From Streptomyces sp. S.PNR 29 (GTDB lineage: Bacteria; Actinomycetota; Actinomycetes; Streptomycetales; Streptomycetaceae): 64,000 nt of DNA. The notes under the pieces are model-generated. The model ran no database searches, was not told where the DNA came from, and was given only the letters and a program-made list of their open reading frames with translations. The DNA is taken from NCBI RefSeq assembly GCF_030386795.1, contig NZ_JANUQM010000016.1:1-64000 (forward strand). The letters run 5' to 3'. Below, one piece after another: positions 9,055 to 17,136 of this stretch; within the stretch, counting starts at the first letter, position 1; each line of letters opens with the position of its first letter. A program made the position numbers and the translations under genes.

Positions 9055-9603
9055 TCAGTCACCGCCTCCTTCCCCGCCCCTGGCCCGGGTGGCCCCGCCC
9101 TCCTCCGAGGGGGCGACGAGTGCGTCCGCGATGCGCGCTGCCCAGGCCTCGATCACGGCGAAGTCCCGGAAGTCGCCGCCCTTCCCGGATTCCACGATCT
9201 TGCGGGCGATGAATCCCTTCGCGCCCTCCTCCAGGCAGCCACCGAAGGTGACGTGCTCCGTGGCGTCGAGCCGGAGCATGGCCTTGCGCACGCCGCGCAC
9301 GGGCGGGATGTCCCGTTCCGAGGCCGAGGCGTCGAGCGGTCCGCTGCTGAAGAACCACAGCGGGCGCTCGGCGAGGGCGCGCCGGTGGCGGCGGACGAAG
9401 CGGCGGGCGTGCTTCTGCCAGCGCCCGGCGTACAGTCCACCGCCGACCACGACCGCGTCGTAGAGCGCCACACTCTCCACCGACTGGGCGGGCCGGGCCT
9501 CGGCCGTCAGTCCCTCCTTGGACAGGACTTCGGCGATGGCCTCCGCGATCTGGGCGGTCGATCCGTTCGTTGTTCCATAGGCGACCAGCACGCTGCTGGG
9601 CAT
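9055..9603 (-). CDS. Flavodoxin-domain protein (HemG/protoporphyrinogen oxidase-like fold)
   Basis: This is a 182-residue protein with an N-terminal FMN-binding phosphate loop, VLVAYGTTNGSTAQIAEAIA, followed by the YDAVVVGGGLYAGRW segment typical of flavodoxin-like proteins related to menaquinone-dependent protoporphyrinogen oxidase. It probably carries FMN and shuttles electrons in the cytoplasm; the partner is unknown. The ATG at 9603 follows GAGAGGAGGCGG closely. It is the last gene of the minus-strand stress island, and its upstream neighbours are decayed genes. Confidence 0.8.
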   Translation of the reverse strand: MPSSVLVAYGTTNGSTAQIAEAIAEVLSKEGLTAEARPAQSVESVALYDAVVVGGGLYAGRWQKHARRFVRRHRRALAERPLWFFSSGPLDASASERDIPPVRGVRKAMLRLDATEHVTFGGCLEEGAKGFIARKIVESGKGGDFRDFAVIEAWAARIADALVAPSEEGGATRARGGEGGGD

Positions 9604-9619
9604 GGCGGTCCGCCTCCTC

Positions 9620-9800
9620 TCACAGCTTGACCACGCCGTCGATCCGGCGTGTCAGGGAGACGGCGATCCCGTCTCGCTTCTGCGTTCCATGGGGCCGGAG
9701 ACGTCGATGGCAGGCGGCCTCGACGACGGTGTCCTGGGTGCGCACGGTGACCGGCTGTCCGGTCGGCAGCCGGCCGGCGGTACGGGCGTTCGCCTGGGCG
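9620..9800 (-). pseudogene. Relic of a CBS/BON-domain protein
   Basis: One frame reads QPVTVRTQDTVVEAA, like the start of a second CBS domain, and then jumps to AVSLTRRIDGVVKL, like the end of a BON domain, before a stop codon. The material normally between these segments is missing and no convincing start is present. CBS-BON proteins are common in actinomycete dormancy islands, which supports the reading. The match is short and made by eye. Confidence 0.35.
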
Positions 9801-9839
9801 GCCTGTGCTGGCGGGTGCTGACGCCGGTGGCCTTCGTGG

Positions 9840-9992
9840 TCATCTCGTGGTTCTCGCACGACGCCTCTCCTCATAGAAACCCTGCACCGGCCCCCGGTCG
9901 GGCGCCACCGGGCGGATGCGCACGGTGGTGCCGTCGGCGAGCTGGGCGCGGACCCGGGGTCGGCTGAACGCCTGCCCCCACTCGCCCCCCGG
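9840..9992 (-). pseudogene. Relic of a GNAT acetyltransferase (N-terminal piece)
   Basis: On the minus strand one frame reads GEWGQAFSRP, then RAQLADGTTVRIRPVAP and GFYEE. This matches the start of actinomycete GNAT (or acyl-CoA-synthetase-fused GNAT) proteins. It has no start codon after an in-frame stop at its upstream end, and it hits a stop about 13 codons after GFYEE. All catalytic parts are missing, so it is a dead fragment. Confidence 0.45.
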
Positions 9993-10880
9993 TCACGCTT
10001 CCTCGGGCACGACCACCACCGGGCAGGAGGAGTGGTGCAGCACCGCGTGGGCGACGCGGCCGAGTTGGAGCCCGTAGTGGCCGCGGCGGCGCCGGGCGCC
10101 GACGATCAGCAGGTCGGCGTCGTACGAGGCGTCCGCCAGCACCCTGCGGGCATGGCCCTCGGCGGTGCGCCGGTGCACCTCCACGTCAGGCGGGGCGTCG
10201 TGCAGAGCGGTTTCCAGCGCCTCCACGGCGCGCTCCTCGTGCAGGCGGGCGGGTTCACCGGCCGGCCGGGGATGGGCGGTGGTCCCGTGCGCCGGACACC
10301 GCCAGGCCCGTACGGCCTCCAGCCGCGCCCGGCGCAGCCGCGCCTCCTCGTAGGCGAAGCGCACGGCCGCCGAGTCCTTCGCGTTGTCACCGACGCCCAC
10401 GACGATGCGGCGGTGGGTCCCGGGGACCGCCTGGTCGTCGTGGCTGCCGCGCACCACGACCACCGGGCAGTGTGCGTGGCCGGCCACGGTCAGACCGACG
10501 GAGCCCAGCAGCGCCTCGGCGAGGCCGCTGCGGCCACGGGTGCCCACCACCAGGGCGGTGGCGTACCGTCCCTCCCTCGGCAGTGCGTACTCCGGCTCCT
10601 CGGGCACCACCTCAGTGGACACCTGCACCTCGGGTCGACGGGCACGGGCTCGCCGGGCGGCGCTCGCGACGATGTCTTCGGCCGGCACCTGCTCGGACGG
10701 ATCGCCGAGGTCGTGGGCGAGTGCGGCGCCTTCGTAGCGCTCCCACAACGAGGCGTACACCAGACGCAGCGGCAGCCCGCGCAGGGCGGCCTCGTCGGCC
10801 GCCCAGTCCACGGCCCGCATGCTCGGCTCGGAGCCGTCGACTCCGACGACCAGGGGACGTTCGAGATCCATGGCGCTCAC
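9993..10880 (-). CDS. Tandem universal stress protein
   Basis: This 295-residue protein has two Usp domains (about 8-145 and 155-293). Both carry the nucleotide-binding signature near their ends: GTRGRSGLAEALLGSVG then CPVVVVRG in the first, and GARRRRG...GRVAHAVLHHSSCPVVVVP in the second. Such ATP-binding cytoplasmic proteins are induced on oxygen or nutrient limitation. Its start overlaps the stop of the alcohol dehydrogenase gene by 4 nt (ATGA), so the two are probably translated together. Confidence 0.93.
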   Translation of the reverse strand: MSAMDLERPLVVGVDGSEPSMRAVDWAADEAALRGLPLRLVYASLWERYEGAALAHDLGDPSEQVPAEDIVASAARRARARRPEVQVSTEVVPEEPEYALPREGRYATALVVGTRGRSGLAEALLGSVGLTVAGHAHCPVVVVRGSHDDQAVPGTHRRIVVGVGDNAKDSAAVRFAYEEARLRRARLEAVRAWRCPAHGTTAHPRPAGEPARLHEERAVEALETALHDAPPDVEVHRRTAEGHARRVLADASYDADLLIVGARRRRGHYGLQLGRVAHAVLHHSSCPVVVVPEEA

Positions 10881-11899
10881 CGACCCGTACCGAGGTCGAA
10901 GACGATCCGGGCCTTGATCTCGCCTCTCAGCACGGCGTCGATCGACTCGTTGACGGAGGCGAGCGGGCGGGTCTCGCAGATGACCTTGGTGCGTCCGGCC
11001 GCGTGGAGCTGGAAGACCTCCGCGAGGTCCTGCCGCGTGCCGACGATCGAGCCGATCACCGAGGTGCCGTTCAGGACGGTGTCGAAGATCGGGACCTGGA
11101 TGGTGCCGTGCGCGGGCAGGGCGACCATGACGAGCTTGCCGCCGCGCCGCAGCCCGGAGTTGACCGCGGTGAACGCGGCCTCGTTCACGGCGAGCGCGAT
11201 GGCGGCATGCGCCCCGCCGTGCCGCTTGAGGACCTCGCCCACGTCGTGCTTGCGGGCGTCGATGACGAGGTCGGCGCCGAGGTCGGCGGCGAGGTCGAGC
11301 TTGTCGTCGGTGACGTCGATCGCGGCGACGGTCGCTCCGGCGATCTTCGCGTACTGCACGGCGAGGTGGCCGAGTCCGCCGATGCCGGAGATCGCGACGA
11401 GCTGGGTGGGCTTGACGTCGGCGACCTTCAGGGCCTTGTACGTCGTCACGCCCGCGCAGGTCAGCGGGGCGGCCTCCACGGCGGTGATCCCCTCGGGCAC
11501 CGGCTGGGCGAAGTCGGCCCAGGCCAGCATCTTCTCCGCATACCCGCCGTCACAGCCGTACCCGGTGTTGATCTGCTGCTCGCACAGCGTCTCCCAGCCG
11601 GACAGGCAGTGCTCGCACCGCCCGCAGGCCTTGCCGAGCCACGGGACGGCGACCCGCTGTCCGACGCAGAGGTGGGTGACTCCCTCCCCGAGGGCCTCGA
11701 CCAGGCCCACACCCTCGTGGCCGGGCACGAAGGGCGGGTTCGGCCTGACCGGCCAGTCGCCGTGCGCGGCGTGGATGTCGGTGTGGCACAGTCCGGAGGC
11801 CTCGACCCGGATGCGGACCTGGCCGGGGCCCGGCTCGGGGTCAGGGCGCTCCTCGATGACCAGGGGCTCACCGAAGGCTCGTACGACCGCTGCCTTCAT
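10877..11899 (-). CDS. Zinc-dependent alcohol dehydrogenase (AdhP-like)
   Basis: This 340-residue medium-chain dehydrogenase interconverts alcohols and aldehydes with NAD(H). It has the catalytic zinc site (CHTDIHAAHGDWP, GHEGVG), the structural zinc loop CGRCEHCLSGWETLC, and the Rossmann motif SGIGGLGHLAVQYAK. It lies between two universal stress genes and overlaps the downstream one by 4 nt. This suggests redox balancing during hypoxic or fermentative survival. A GAGGGTAGAGATC ribosome-binding region lies just before the ATG. Confidence 0.95.
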   Translation of the reverse strand: MKAAVVRAFGEPLVIEERPDPEPGPGQVRIRVEASGLCHTDIHAAHGDWPVRPNPPFVPGHEGVGLVEALGEGVTHLCVGQRVAVPWLGKACGRCEHCLSGWETLCEQQINTGYGCDGGYAEKMLAWADFAQPVPEGITAVEAAPLTCAGVTTYKALKVADVKPTQLVAISGIGGLGHLAVQYAKIAGATVAAIDVTDDKLDLAADLGADLVIDARKHDVGEVLKRHGGAHAAIALAVNEAAFTAVNSGLRRGGKLVMVALPAHGTIQVPIFDTVLNGTSVIGSIVGTRQDLAEVFQLHAAGRTKVICETRPLASVNESIDAVLRGEIKARIVFDLGTGR

Positions 11900-11923
11900 G
11901 ATCTCTACCCTCCTCGGGATGCG

Positions 11924-12868
11924 TCAGTCGTGCGCGACGACGGCGACGGGCGCGGTGGCGTGGTGCAGGACGGCGTGGGTGACGGAGCCGATGTGGATGC
12001 CGAAGGGGCTGCGGCGGATCCGGCGGCCGACGACCACCAGAGAGGCCTCGCGGGAGGCGTCGACCAGGTGGTTCGCGGGGCTGCCGGAGCGGGACTCCTC
12101 GATGACCGCCACCTGCGGGAACTTCTCCTTCCACGGGCGCAGCACCGCGGCCAGCGCGGCGGCGTCCTGTCGGCCCAGCTCCGCGTTCAGCCCGGGGTCC
12201 GCCGGCAGGCCGTACGCGAAGTAGGGCGGGAGGTTCCAGCCGTGGACGACGCGCAGCGAGGCCGTGCGGCGGGCGGCCTCCTCGAAGGCGAAGGCGATCA
12301 CCGTGTCGTCCGGCCCGTCGGTGTCGAGGCCCAGTACGACGGGCCGGAAACCGGTCGCGGCGGACGGGATGCCGACCGGGTCCATCTCGTGCTCGTCGGC
12401 GGCCTGCTCCCACGCCCGTACGAGGACCACGGGCCCCTCGGCGCGCGCGATGACGGCCTGTCCGACGGAGCCGACCAGGAAACCGCCGATCCCGCTCAGT
12501 CCACGCGAACCGAGGACCAGCAGATCGGACTCCTTCGCCGCCTCCGCCAGCACCTCGCTCGCCCGGCCCGCCGGCTGCTCGACGGTGATCTCGACGCCCG
12601 GATGACGCGACCGGAGACCGGAGGCGGCCTCCCGGGGAATCCTCCCCCAGCCTTCGGCCGGGGGTACCCCCGTCTCGCTTCGCTCGCTCCAGTGCTGCTG
12701 GGTCTCGGCCCCCAGGAGGGGCGCCTGTGCCATGGGCTCGGGGACCGGCTCCCAGACGGTGACGATGCGCAGGGGCAGCGCGCGGAGCGTCGCCTCGCGG
12801 GCCGCCCACTCGGCGGCGGCCAGGCTCTCACGCGAGCCGTCGAGACCCACGGTGACGGTGCGGGACAT
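11924..12868 (-). CDS. Tandem universal stress protein
   Basis: This 314-residue protein has two Usp domains, each ending in the nucleotide-binding pattern: LGSRGLSGIGGFLVGSVGQA with GPVVLVRA, and VGRRIRRSPFGIHIGSVTHA with APVAVVA. It starts the operon Usp-Adh-Usp. A GGGCC-N4-GGCCC palindrome lies about 90-100 nt upstream of the ATG. AGGAGGTACGC precedes the start. It differs from the other Usp here, so it is not a recent duplicate. Confidence 0.93.
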   Translation of the reverse strand: MSRTVTVGLDGSRESLAAAEWAAREATLRALPLRIVTVWEPVPEPMAQAPLLGAETQQHWSERSETGVPPAEGWGRIPREAASGLRSRHPGVEITVEQPAGRASEVLAEAAKESDLLVLGSRGLSGIGGFLVGSVGQAVIARAEGPVVLVRAWEQAADEHEMDPVGIPSAATGFRPVVLGLDTDGPDDTVIAFAFEEAARRTASLRVVHGWNLPPYFAYGLPADPGLNAELGRQDAAALAAVLRPWKEKFPQVAVIEESRSGSPANHLVDASREASLVVVGRRIRRSPFGIHIGSVTHAVLHHATAPVAVVAHD

Positions 12869-12956
12869 GGTGCGTACCTCCTGAGGTCTGGGGGATGGGG
12901 TCTCAGGATCAAGCCGAGAAGGAGGGGGTGTGCAGGGGCCGCAGGGCCCGCCTCAG

Positions 12957-12970
12957 GGGCCGGACGGCCC
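12957..12970. promoter_or_regulatory. Palindrome GGGCC-GGAC-GGCCC, candidate DevR-type operator
   Basis: The 14-nt palindrome lies 89-102 nt upstream of the Usp start at 12868. Three related sites lie at nearly the same distance before GAPDH, the response regulator and phosphoketolase. It could alternatively be part of a terminator for the nitroreductase gene that ends at 13079. Confidence 0.45.
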
Positions 12971-13078
12971 TACCGGCCTGCCCGAGCCGTCCCGGTGGCG
13001 AGGCCCGGCCGTGCACCGTGGGGAGCCCACAAGGCCGGAGCTGGAGCGGTTCTTGTGCCTCGGAGCGTTCCGTCGGCA

Positions 13079-14071
13079 CTAGGCGATGTCGAGGACGTCC
13101 CGGATCGGACGGCGCGGTGTCGCGGGGCCGTGGGGTCCGTGGCCGATGCGCAGCACCATCTGCACATGGCCTGTCCCCGACAGCGGGTCCCGGGCCAGCA
13201 GGCGCAGGTCGGGAGTCTCCAGTGGGTGGGACGTGAGAGAGGTGGCGAGGCCGGCCAGGGTGGCTTCGAGCAGGACGCGCTCCAGCGCCTGCCCCGCGAG
13301 CAGCCAGTCGGCGGGCGTGTCGCCGCGGGTGCTCAGCAGCGCCAGGTGCGGATGCTGCTCGAAGGCGGTGGTGCCGCGGTCGGCCACCGGCCGTCGTCCG
13401 GCGAAGTCGCGGAGGGGAGCCTTCCCGCTGCTCCGACGGGGCCCGAACGCGTACTCGGGGACGCCGTCGGTGGCGACGTCCGCCTCCGGTCCGAGCCTGG
13501 TCCAGCGGTGCAGGTCTTCTCTTCCGCCGGCGTCCAGAGCGTCGCGGCTCTCCGCGTCGTGGACCAGTTCCAGCAGGGACTCGACGTGCCAGGGCCCCGG
13601 GAAGAGCAACTCGGCGCCCTCCCGGGCCGCCGCTTCCCGAAGTGCGGACCGCAGGTCCTCCGGGATCTTCTTCTCGTCGAAGGGGTAGCGGCTGGTGTGC
13701 CGCTGTCCGATCGCCGGATGCAGCCGCGCAAGGTCGTCGTCCTCGGCCCGTCCAGCAGGGCCGTCGAAGCGTACGGCGGCCAGCAGCAGCGGATCCGCGG
13801 GCTCGGGCAGCAGGTGGATCTGTGGTGCCGACCCGGCGTGCGCGGCGGCGACGCGCAGGTTGAACAGTGCCGCCCCGCACCCGATGTGCAGGGCCCGGTG
13901 GCCAGGATCGGCGCGGCGCAGGGCCCGGTCGAGATCGGCGCGCAGCAGCAGAAGGTTCTCGCCGGTGACGAAGCGGAAGCTCCACGGCTGAGCGTTGTGC
14001 AGGGATGGGGCTGCTGTGGCTTCCGCGACCAAGGTGGTCACGGTTTTCACGCCGAGGGGTTGTATGGCCAT
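13079..14071 (-). CDS. Acg-like nitroreductase-family protein
   Basis: This 330-residue protein is of the Acg type (FMN-binding nitroreductase relatives; Acg is a member of the M. tuberculosis dormancy regulon). Visible features are the N-terminal APSLHNAQPWSFRF segment typical of nitroreductase flavin sites, an internal repeat of the half-domain, and a late LLAGQALERVLLEAT helix. A catalytic role is uncertain, because family members often sequester FMN without turnover. The start is ATG 14071, preceded by GGAGATTGCC; a start at 14101 would overlap the upstream gene and lacks such a site. It is the third gene of the GAPDH-LDH-Acg operon. Confidence 0.85.
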   Translation of the reverse strand: MAIQPLGVKTVTTLVAEATAAPSLHNAQPWSFRFVTGENLLLLRADLDRALRRADPGHRALHIGCGAALFNLRVAAAHAGSAPQIHLLPEPADPLLLAAVRFDGPAGRAEDDDLARLHPAIGQRHTSRYPFDEKKIPEDLRSALREAAAREGAELLFPGPWHVESLLELVHDAESRDALDAGGREDLHRWTRLGPEADVATDGVPEYAFGPRRSSGKAPLRDFAGRRPVADRGTTAFEQHPHLALLSTRGDTPADWLLAGQALERVLLEATLAGLATSLTSHPLETPDLRLLARDPLSGTGHVQMVLRIGHGPHGPATPRRPIRDVLDIA

Positions 14072-14097
14072 GGCAATCTCCTTTTCCGCCGTGGGCC

Positions 14098-15108
14098 TCA
14101 CTCGGGCGGACGGACGAGGGTGTTGTCACCCGTACGGCCCGCGACGTAGTCCTCGACATTGGCCACGGTCGTCTCGGCGATCTGGCCGACCGCGTCCCGG
14201 GTGAAGTACGCCTGGTGCGAGGTGACCAGGACGTTGCTGAAGGTCATGAGCCGTGCGAGGCGTTCGTCGGTCATCACCTCCAGGGACTTGTCGAGGAAGA
14301 ACACGCCGGCTTCCTCCTCGTACACGTCCAGACCGACGCCGCTGAGCCGCCCCGCGCGCAGCGTGGCCAGCAGCGCGTCGGTGTCGACCAGGCCGCCGCG
14401 GCTGGAGTTGACCAGGATCGCGTCGTCCTTCATCAGCGCCAGGGCTTCGGCGTCCACCAGGTGGTGGGTGTCCGGCAGCAGCGGCACGTGCAGGCTGACC
14501 AGGTCGGACTCGGCGAACAGTCGCTCGCGCGGGACGTACCGCATGCCGAGAGCCGCGCAGTCGGGGTTCTCGGCGATGTCCCAGCCCAGCAGCCGCATGC
14601 CGAAGCCGTGCGCGATCCGGGCGAACGCGGCGCCGATCTTTCCGGTTCCCACCACTCCGGCCGTACGGCCGCGGAAGTCGCGGCCCATCAGACCGTCGAG
14701 CCGGAAGTCGAACTCCCTGGTGCGGTGGGCCGCCCGGACGAGCCTGCGGTTGACGGCGAGGGCCAGCGCCCAGGCGAACTCGGCGACCGAGTACGGCGAG
14801 TAGTACGAGACCCGGGCGACGGTCAGCCCGAGCTTCTCGGCCACGGACAGGTCGATGTTGTTGTAGCCGGTGGACCGCTGGGCGATCATCCTGGTTCCGC
14901 CGTCCGCCAAGGCCCGCAGCACCTGGGCGTCCAGGGTGTCGTTGACGCTGCTGAGCACCACCTCGTGGCCCACGGCGGTGGGGGCGGTGTCCCGGTCCAG
15001 GAACATCCTCAGACACCGCAGTGCGTGGTGACCCGCGAACACACGGTCGAATGCCTGCTGCAGCAGGGTCTCCTCGTCCGCCAGGACACCGTAGGCGACG
15101 ATCTCCAC
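14098..15108 (-). CDS. D-isomer 2-hydroxyacid dehydrogenase (D-lactate dehydrogenase-like)
   Basis: This 336-residue enzyme reduces a 2-keto acid, probably pyruvate to D-lactate, with NADH. It has the Rossmann motif GVVGTGKIGAAFARI, the catalytic Arg in NSSRGGLVDTDAL, and the His in TSHQAYFT; the YNNIDL and SPYSVAEFA segments are family typical. The chosen start is GTG 15108, preceded by GAAGGAGGG at 15112-15120. Between GAPDH and an Acg-like gene, it fits NAD regeneration when respiration stops. Confidence 0.92.
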   Translation of the reverse strand: MEIVAYGVLADEETLLQQAFDRVFAGHHALRCLRMFLDRDTAPTAVGHEVVLSSVNDTLDAQVLRALADGGTRMIAQRSTGYNNIDLSVAEKLGLTVARVSYYSPYSVAEFAWALALAVNRRLVRAAHRTREFDFRLDGLMGRDFRGRTAGVVGTGKIGAAFARIAHGFGMRLLGWDIAENPDCAALGMRYVPRERLFAESDLVSLHVPLLPDTHHLVDAEALALMKDDAILVNSSRGGLVDTDALLATLRAGRLSGVGLDVYEEEAGVFFLDKSLEVMTDERLARLMTFSNVLVTSHQAYFTRDAVGQIAETTVANVEDYVAGRTGDNTLVRPPE

Positions 15109-15125
15109 GTGCCCTCCTTCGACAG

Positions 15126-16154
15126 TCAGTTCCGCGGAAGGCGTGCCCCGACGTACTCGGTGAGGTCGAGCAGCCGGTTGGTGTAGCCCCACTCGTTGTC
15201 GTACCAGCCGAAGAGCTTGACCAGCTCACCGTGCGCCTGCGTGAGAGGGGCGTCCAGGACGCACGAGGCGGGGTCGCCCACGACGTCCCGGGACACGATC
15301 GGGGCGTCGGACACCCGCAGCACGCCCTTCAGGGGCCCGTCGGCGGCCTCCCGGAACGCCGCGTTGACCTTCTCCGCGCTCACTTCCCGGTCGAGGATGA
15401 CGCTGAGATCGGTCAGCGAGCCGTCCTCGACGGGCACGCGTACGGCGACACCGTCCAGGGCGCCGGCCAGCTCGGGCAGGACCAGGCCGACGGCGCGGGC
15501 CGCTCCGGTGCTGGTGGGGATGATGTTGACGGCGGCGCTGCGGCCACGCCGCAGGTCCTTGTGCGGGCCGTCGAGCACGACCTGGTCGTTGGTGTAGCCG
15601 TGGATGGTGGTCATCAGACCCTTGACGATGCCGAAGTACTCGTCCAGCACCTTGACCATCGGGGCGACGCAGTTGGTGGTGCAGGAGGCGTTGGAGAGGA
15701 CGTGGTCGTGCTCCGGGTCGTACGTCCCCTCGTTGACGCCCATCACGACGGTGGCGTCGACGCCCTTGCCCGGCACGGACAGCAGCACCTTGCGGGCCCC
15801 CGCCTTCAGGTGCTCTCCGGCCTGCTCGCGGCTGCGGAAGCGGCCGGTCGACTCGATGACGACGTCCACCCCGAGGTCTCCCCAGGACAGTGCGGCCGGG
15901 TCGCGCTCGGCCGTGACCGCGATGCGGTGCCCGTCGACGGTGAGGGAGGTCTCGTCGTGCTCGACAGGGCGGCCGAGACGGCCATACGTCGAGTCGTACG
16001 CCAGCAGATGGGCCAGCGCCGCCGGTGAGGTGATGTCGTTGACCGCCACGACGTCCACCGGAGTGCCGGTCCCGCTCTGCGTGCGCTCCAGGGCGCAGCG
16101 GAGGTAGTTGCGTCCGATGCGGCCGAAGCCGTTGATGCCCACGCGCACGCTCAT
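15126..16154 (-). CDS. gap: Glyceraldehyde-3-phosphate dehydrogenase
   Basis: This 342-residue type I GAPDH oxidises glyceraldehyde 3-phosphate to 1,3-bisphosphoglycerate with NAD. The NAD-binding start is INGFGRIGRNYLR; the catalytic cysteine is in NASCTTNC (about residue 160); PTSTGAARAV and WYDNEWGY follow. It heads the operon GAPDH-LDH-Acg with a 17-nt gap to the LDH start. A second, housekeeping copy is expected elsewhere; this one probably serves the stress island. A palindromic site lies about 100-115 nt upstream. Confidence 0.96.
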   Translation of the reverse strand: MSVRVGINGFGRIGRNYLRCALERTQSGTGTPVDVVAVNDITSPAALAHLLAYDSTYGRLGRPVEHDETSLTVDGHRIAVTAERDPAALSWGDLGVDVVIESTGRFRSREQAGEHLKAGARKVLLSVPGKGVDATVVMGVNEGTYDPEHDHVLSNASCTTNCVAPMVKVLDEYFGIVKGLMTTIHGYTNDQVVLDGPHKDLRRGRSAAVNIIPTSTGAARAVGLVLPELAGALDGVAVRVPVEDGSLTDLSVILDREVSAEKVNAAFREAADGPLKGVLRVSDAPIVSRDVVGDPASCVLDAPLTQAHGELVKLFGWYDNEWGYTNRLLDLTEYVGARLPRN

Positions 16155-16255
16155 GTCCGTGATCCTCCCGATCGGCGTCCGGTGTGTTCCGGAGACGCAC
16201 TGCCAGCCTGCGGCGAACCGTCGGGAGGCGGATGGGCCGGACGGGGGCGAACCGA

Positions 16256-16269
16256 GGGACCTTCGGCCC
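16256..16269. promoter_or_regulatory. GGGAC-CTTC-GGCCC, candidate DevR-type operator
   Basis: An imperfect palindrome 102-115 nt upstream of the GAPDH start, related to the sites at 12957, 17101 and 19608. It also lies about 45 nt beyond the stop of the response regulator gene, so a terminator role is possible. Confidence 0.45.
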
Positions 16270-16313
16270 CGCCGGGTCGTCGGCTCCGCGGGCCGCGGTG
16301 CCCCGGCGTCGGG

Positions 16314-17006
16314 TCAGCGGCCTTCCCGGTGCCGCAGTCGGTCCCGTGCCTCGGTGGCGATCACGGCCGCCTGGACGCGCCGCTCCACTCCCAGCTTGGC
16401 GAGCAGCCGGGAGATGTGGTTCTTCACCGTCTTCTCGGCCAGGTACAGCCGCCGGCCGATCTGCCGGTTGGTCAGCCCCTCACCGATCAGCGTGAGGATC
16501 TCCCGTTCCCGGTCGGTCAGTCCCGGCAGGGCGTCCGGCTCCTCCTTCTGCTCCCCGCCGCGCAGCCTGGCCATGAGCTTCGCGGTGGCGCTCGGGTCGA
16601 GCAGCGACTGGCCGCGGGCCACCGTGCGCACGGCGGACACCAGGTCGGAGCCCTGGATCTGCTTCAGTACGTAGCCGGAGGCGCCCGCCATGATCGAATC
16701 CAGCAGTGCCTCCTCGTCGTCGAACGAGGTCAGCATCAGGCAGGCCAGGTCCGGCATGTTCGAGCGCAGCTCGCGGCACACCGTGACACCATCGCCGTCC
16801 GGCAGGCGCACGTCGAGGACAGCGACCTGCGGGCGCAGAGCGGGGACGCGTGCCAGGGCCTGCTCGACGGTGGCCGCCTCACCGACCACGGTGATGTCCG
16901 GCTCGTCGTTCAGCAGGTCGTGCACTCCGCGCCGCACCACCTCGTGGTCGTCCAGCAGGAAGACCCGGATCGGGTTGTCGGGGCCGGGCCGCTCGCCGTC
17001 AGCCAT
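16314..17006 (-). CDS. NarL/LuxR-family response regulator, DevR/DosR-like
   Basis: This 230-residue protein has an N-terminal receiver (about 10-130: acidic pair in LLDDHEVVRRG, phospho-acceptor in AVLDVRLPDGDG, LTSFDDEEA) and a C-terminal LuxR helix-turn-helix (ILTLIGEGLTNRQIG...LAEKTVKNHISRLL). It resembles the DevR regulators that turn on hypoxia and dormancy genes. No sensor kinase is visible in the window. It sits in the middle of the stress island, and a perfect palindrome about 95-108 nt upstream of its start suggests self-regulation. Confidence 0.93.
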   Translation of the reverse strand: MADGERPGPDNPIRVFLLDDHEVVRRGVHDLLNDEPDITVVGEAATVEQALARVPALRPQVAVLDVRLPDGDGVTVCRELRSNMPDLACLMLTSFDDEEALLDSIMAGASGYVLKQIQGSDLVSAVRTVARGQSLLDPSATAKLMARLRGGEQKEEPDALPGLTDREREILTLIGEGLTNRQIGRRLYLAEKTVKNHISRLLAKLGVERRVQAAVIATEARDRLRHREGR

Positions 17007-17098
17007 TGAAGTACTCCTCGGTCCGCTGTCCGCGCCGGTGTCCCCGCAGGACTCATCGGCTCCACGGAATGACCCTTCCCGTTCCCGGGCCGAAAGGC

Positions 17099-17116
17099 CA
17101 GGGCCGATCGGCCCTG
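17099..17116. promoter_or_regulatory. Perfect 18-nt palindrome, candidate DevR operator or terminator
   Basis: CAGGGCCGATCGGCCCTG is a perfect inverted repeat. Its core GGGCC-GATC-GGCCC (17101-17114) lies 95-108 nt upstream of the response regulator start. It also lies 21 nt after the phosphoketolase stop, where a 7-bp stem with a 4-nt loop could act as its terminator. The related sites at three other operon heads favour an operator. Confidence 0.5.
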
Positions 17117-17136
17117 TTTCCTTCGGAGCATGCGGG

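Noticed and set aside
10472..14149. A 1225-codon plus-strand frame across the stress genes
   Set aside because: It is antisense to well-supported Usp, Adh and nitroreductase genes and shows no protein family features.
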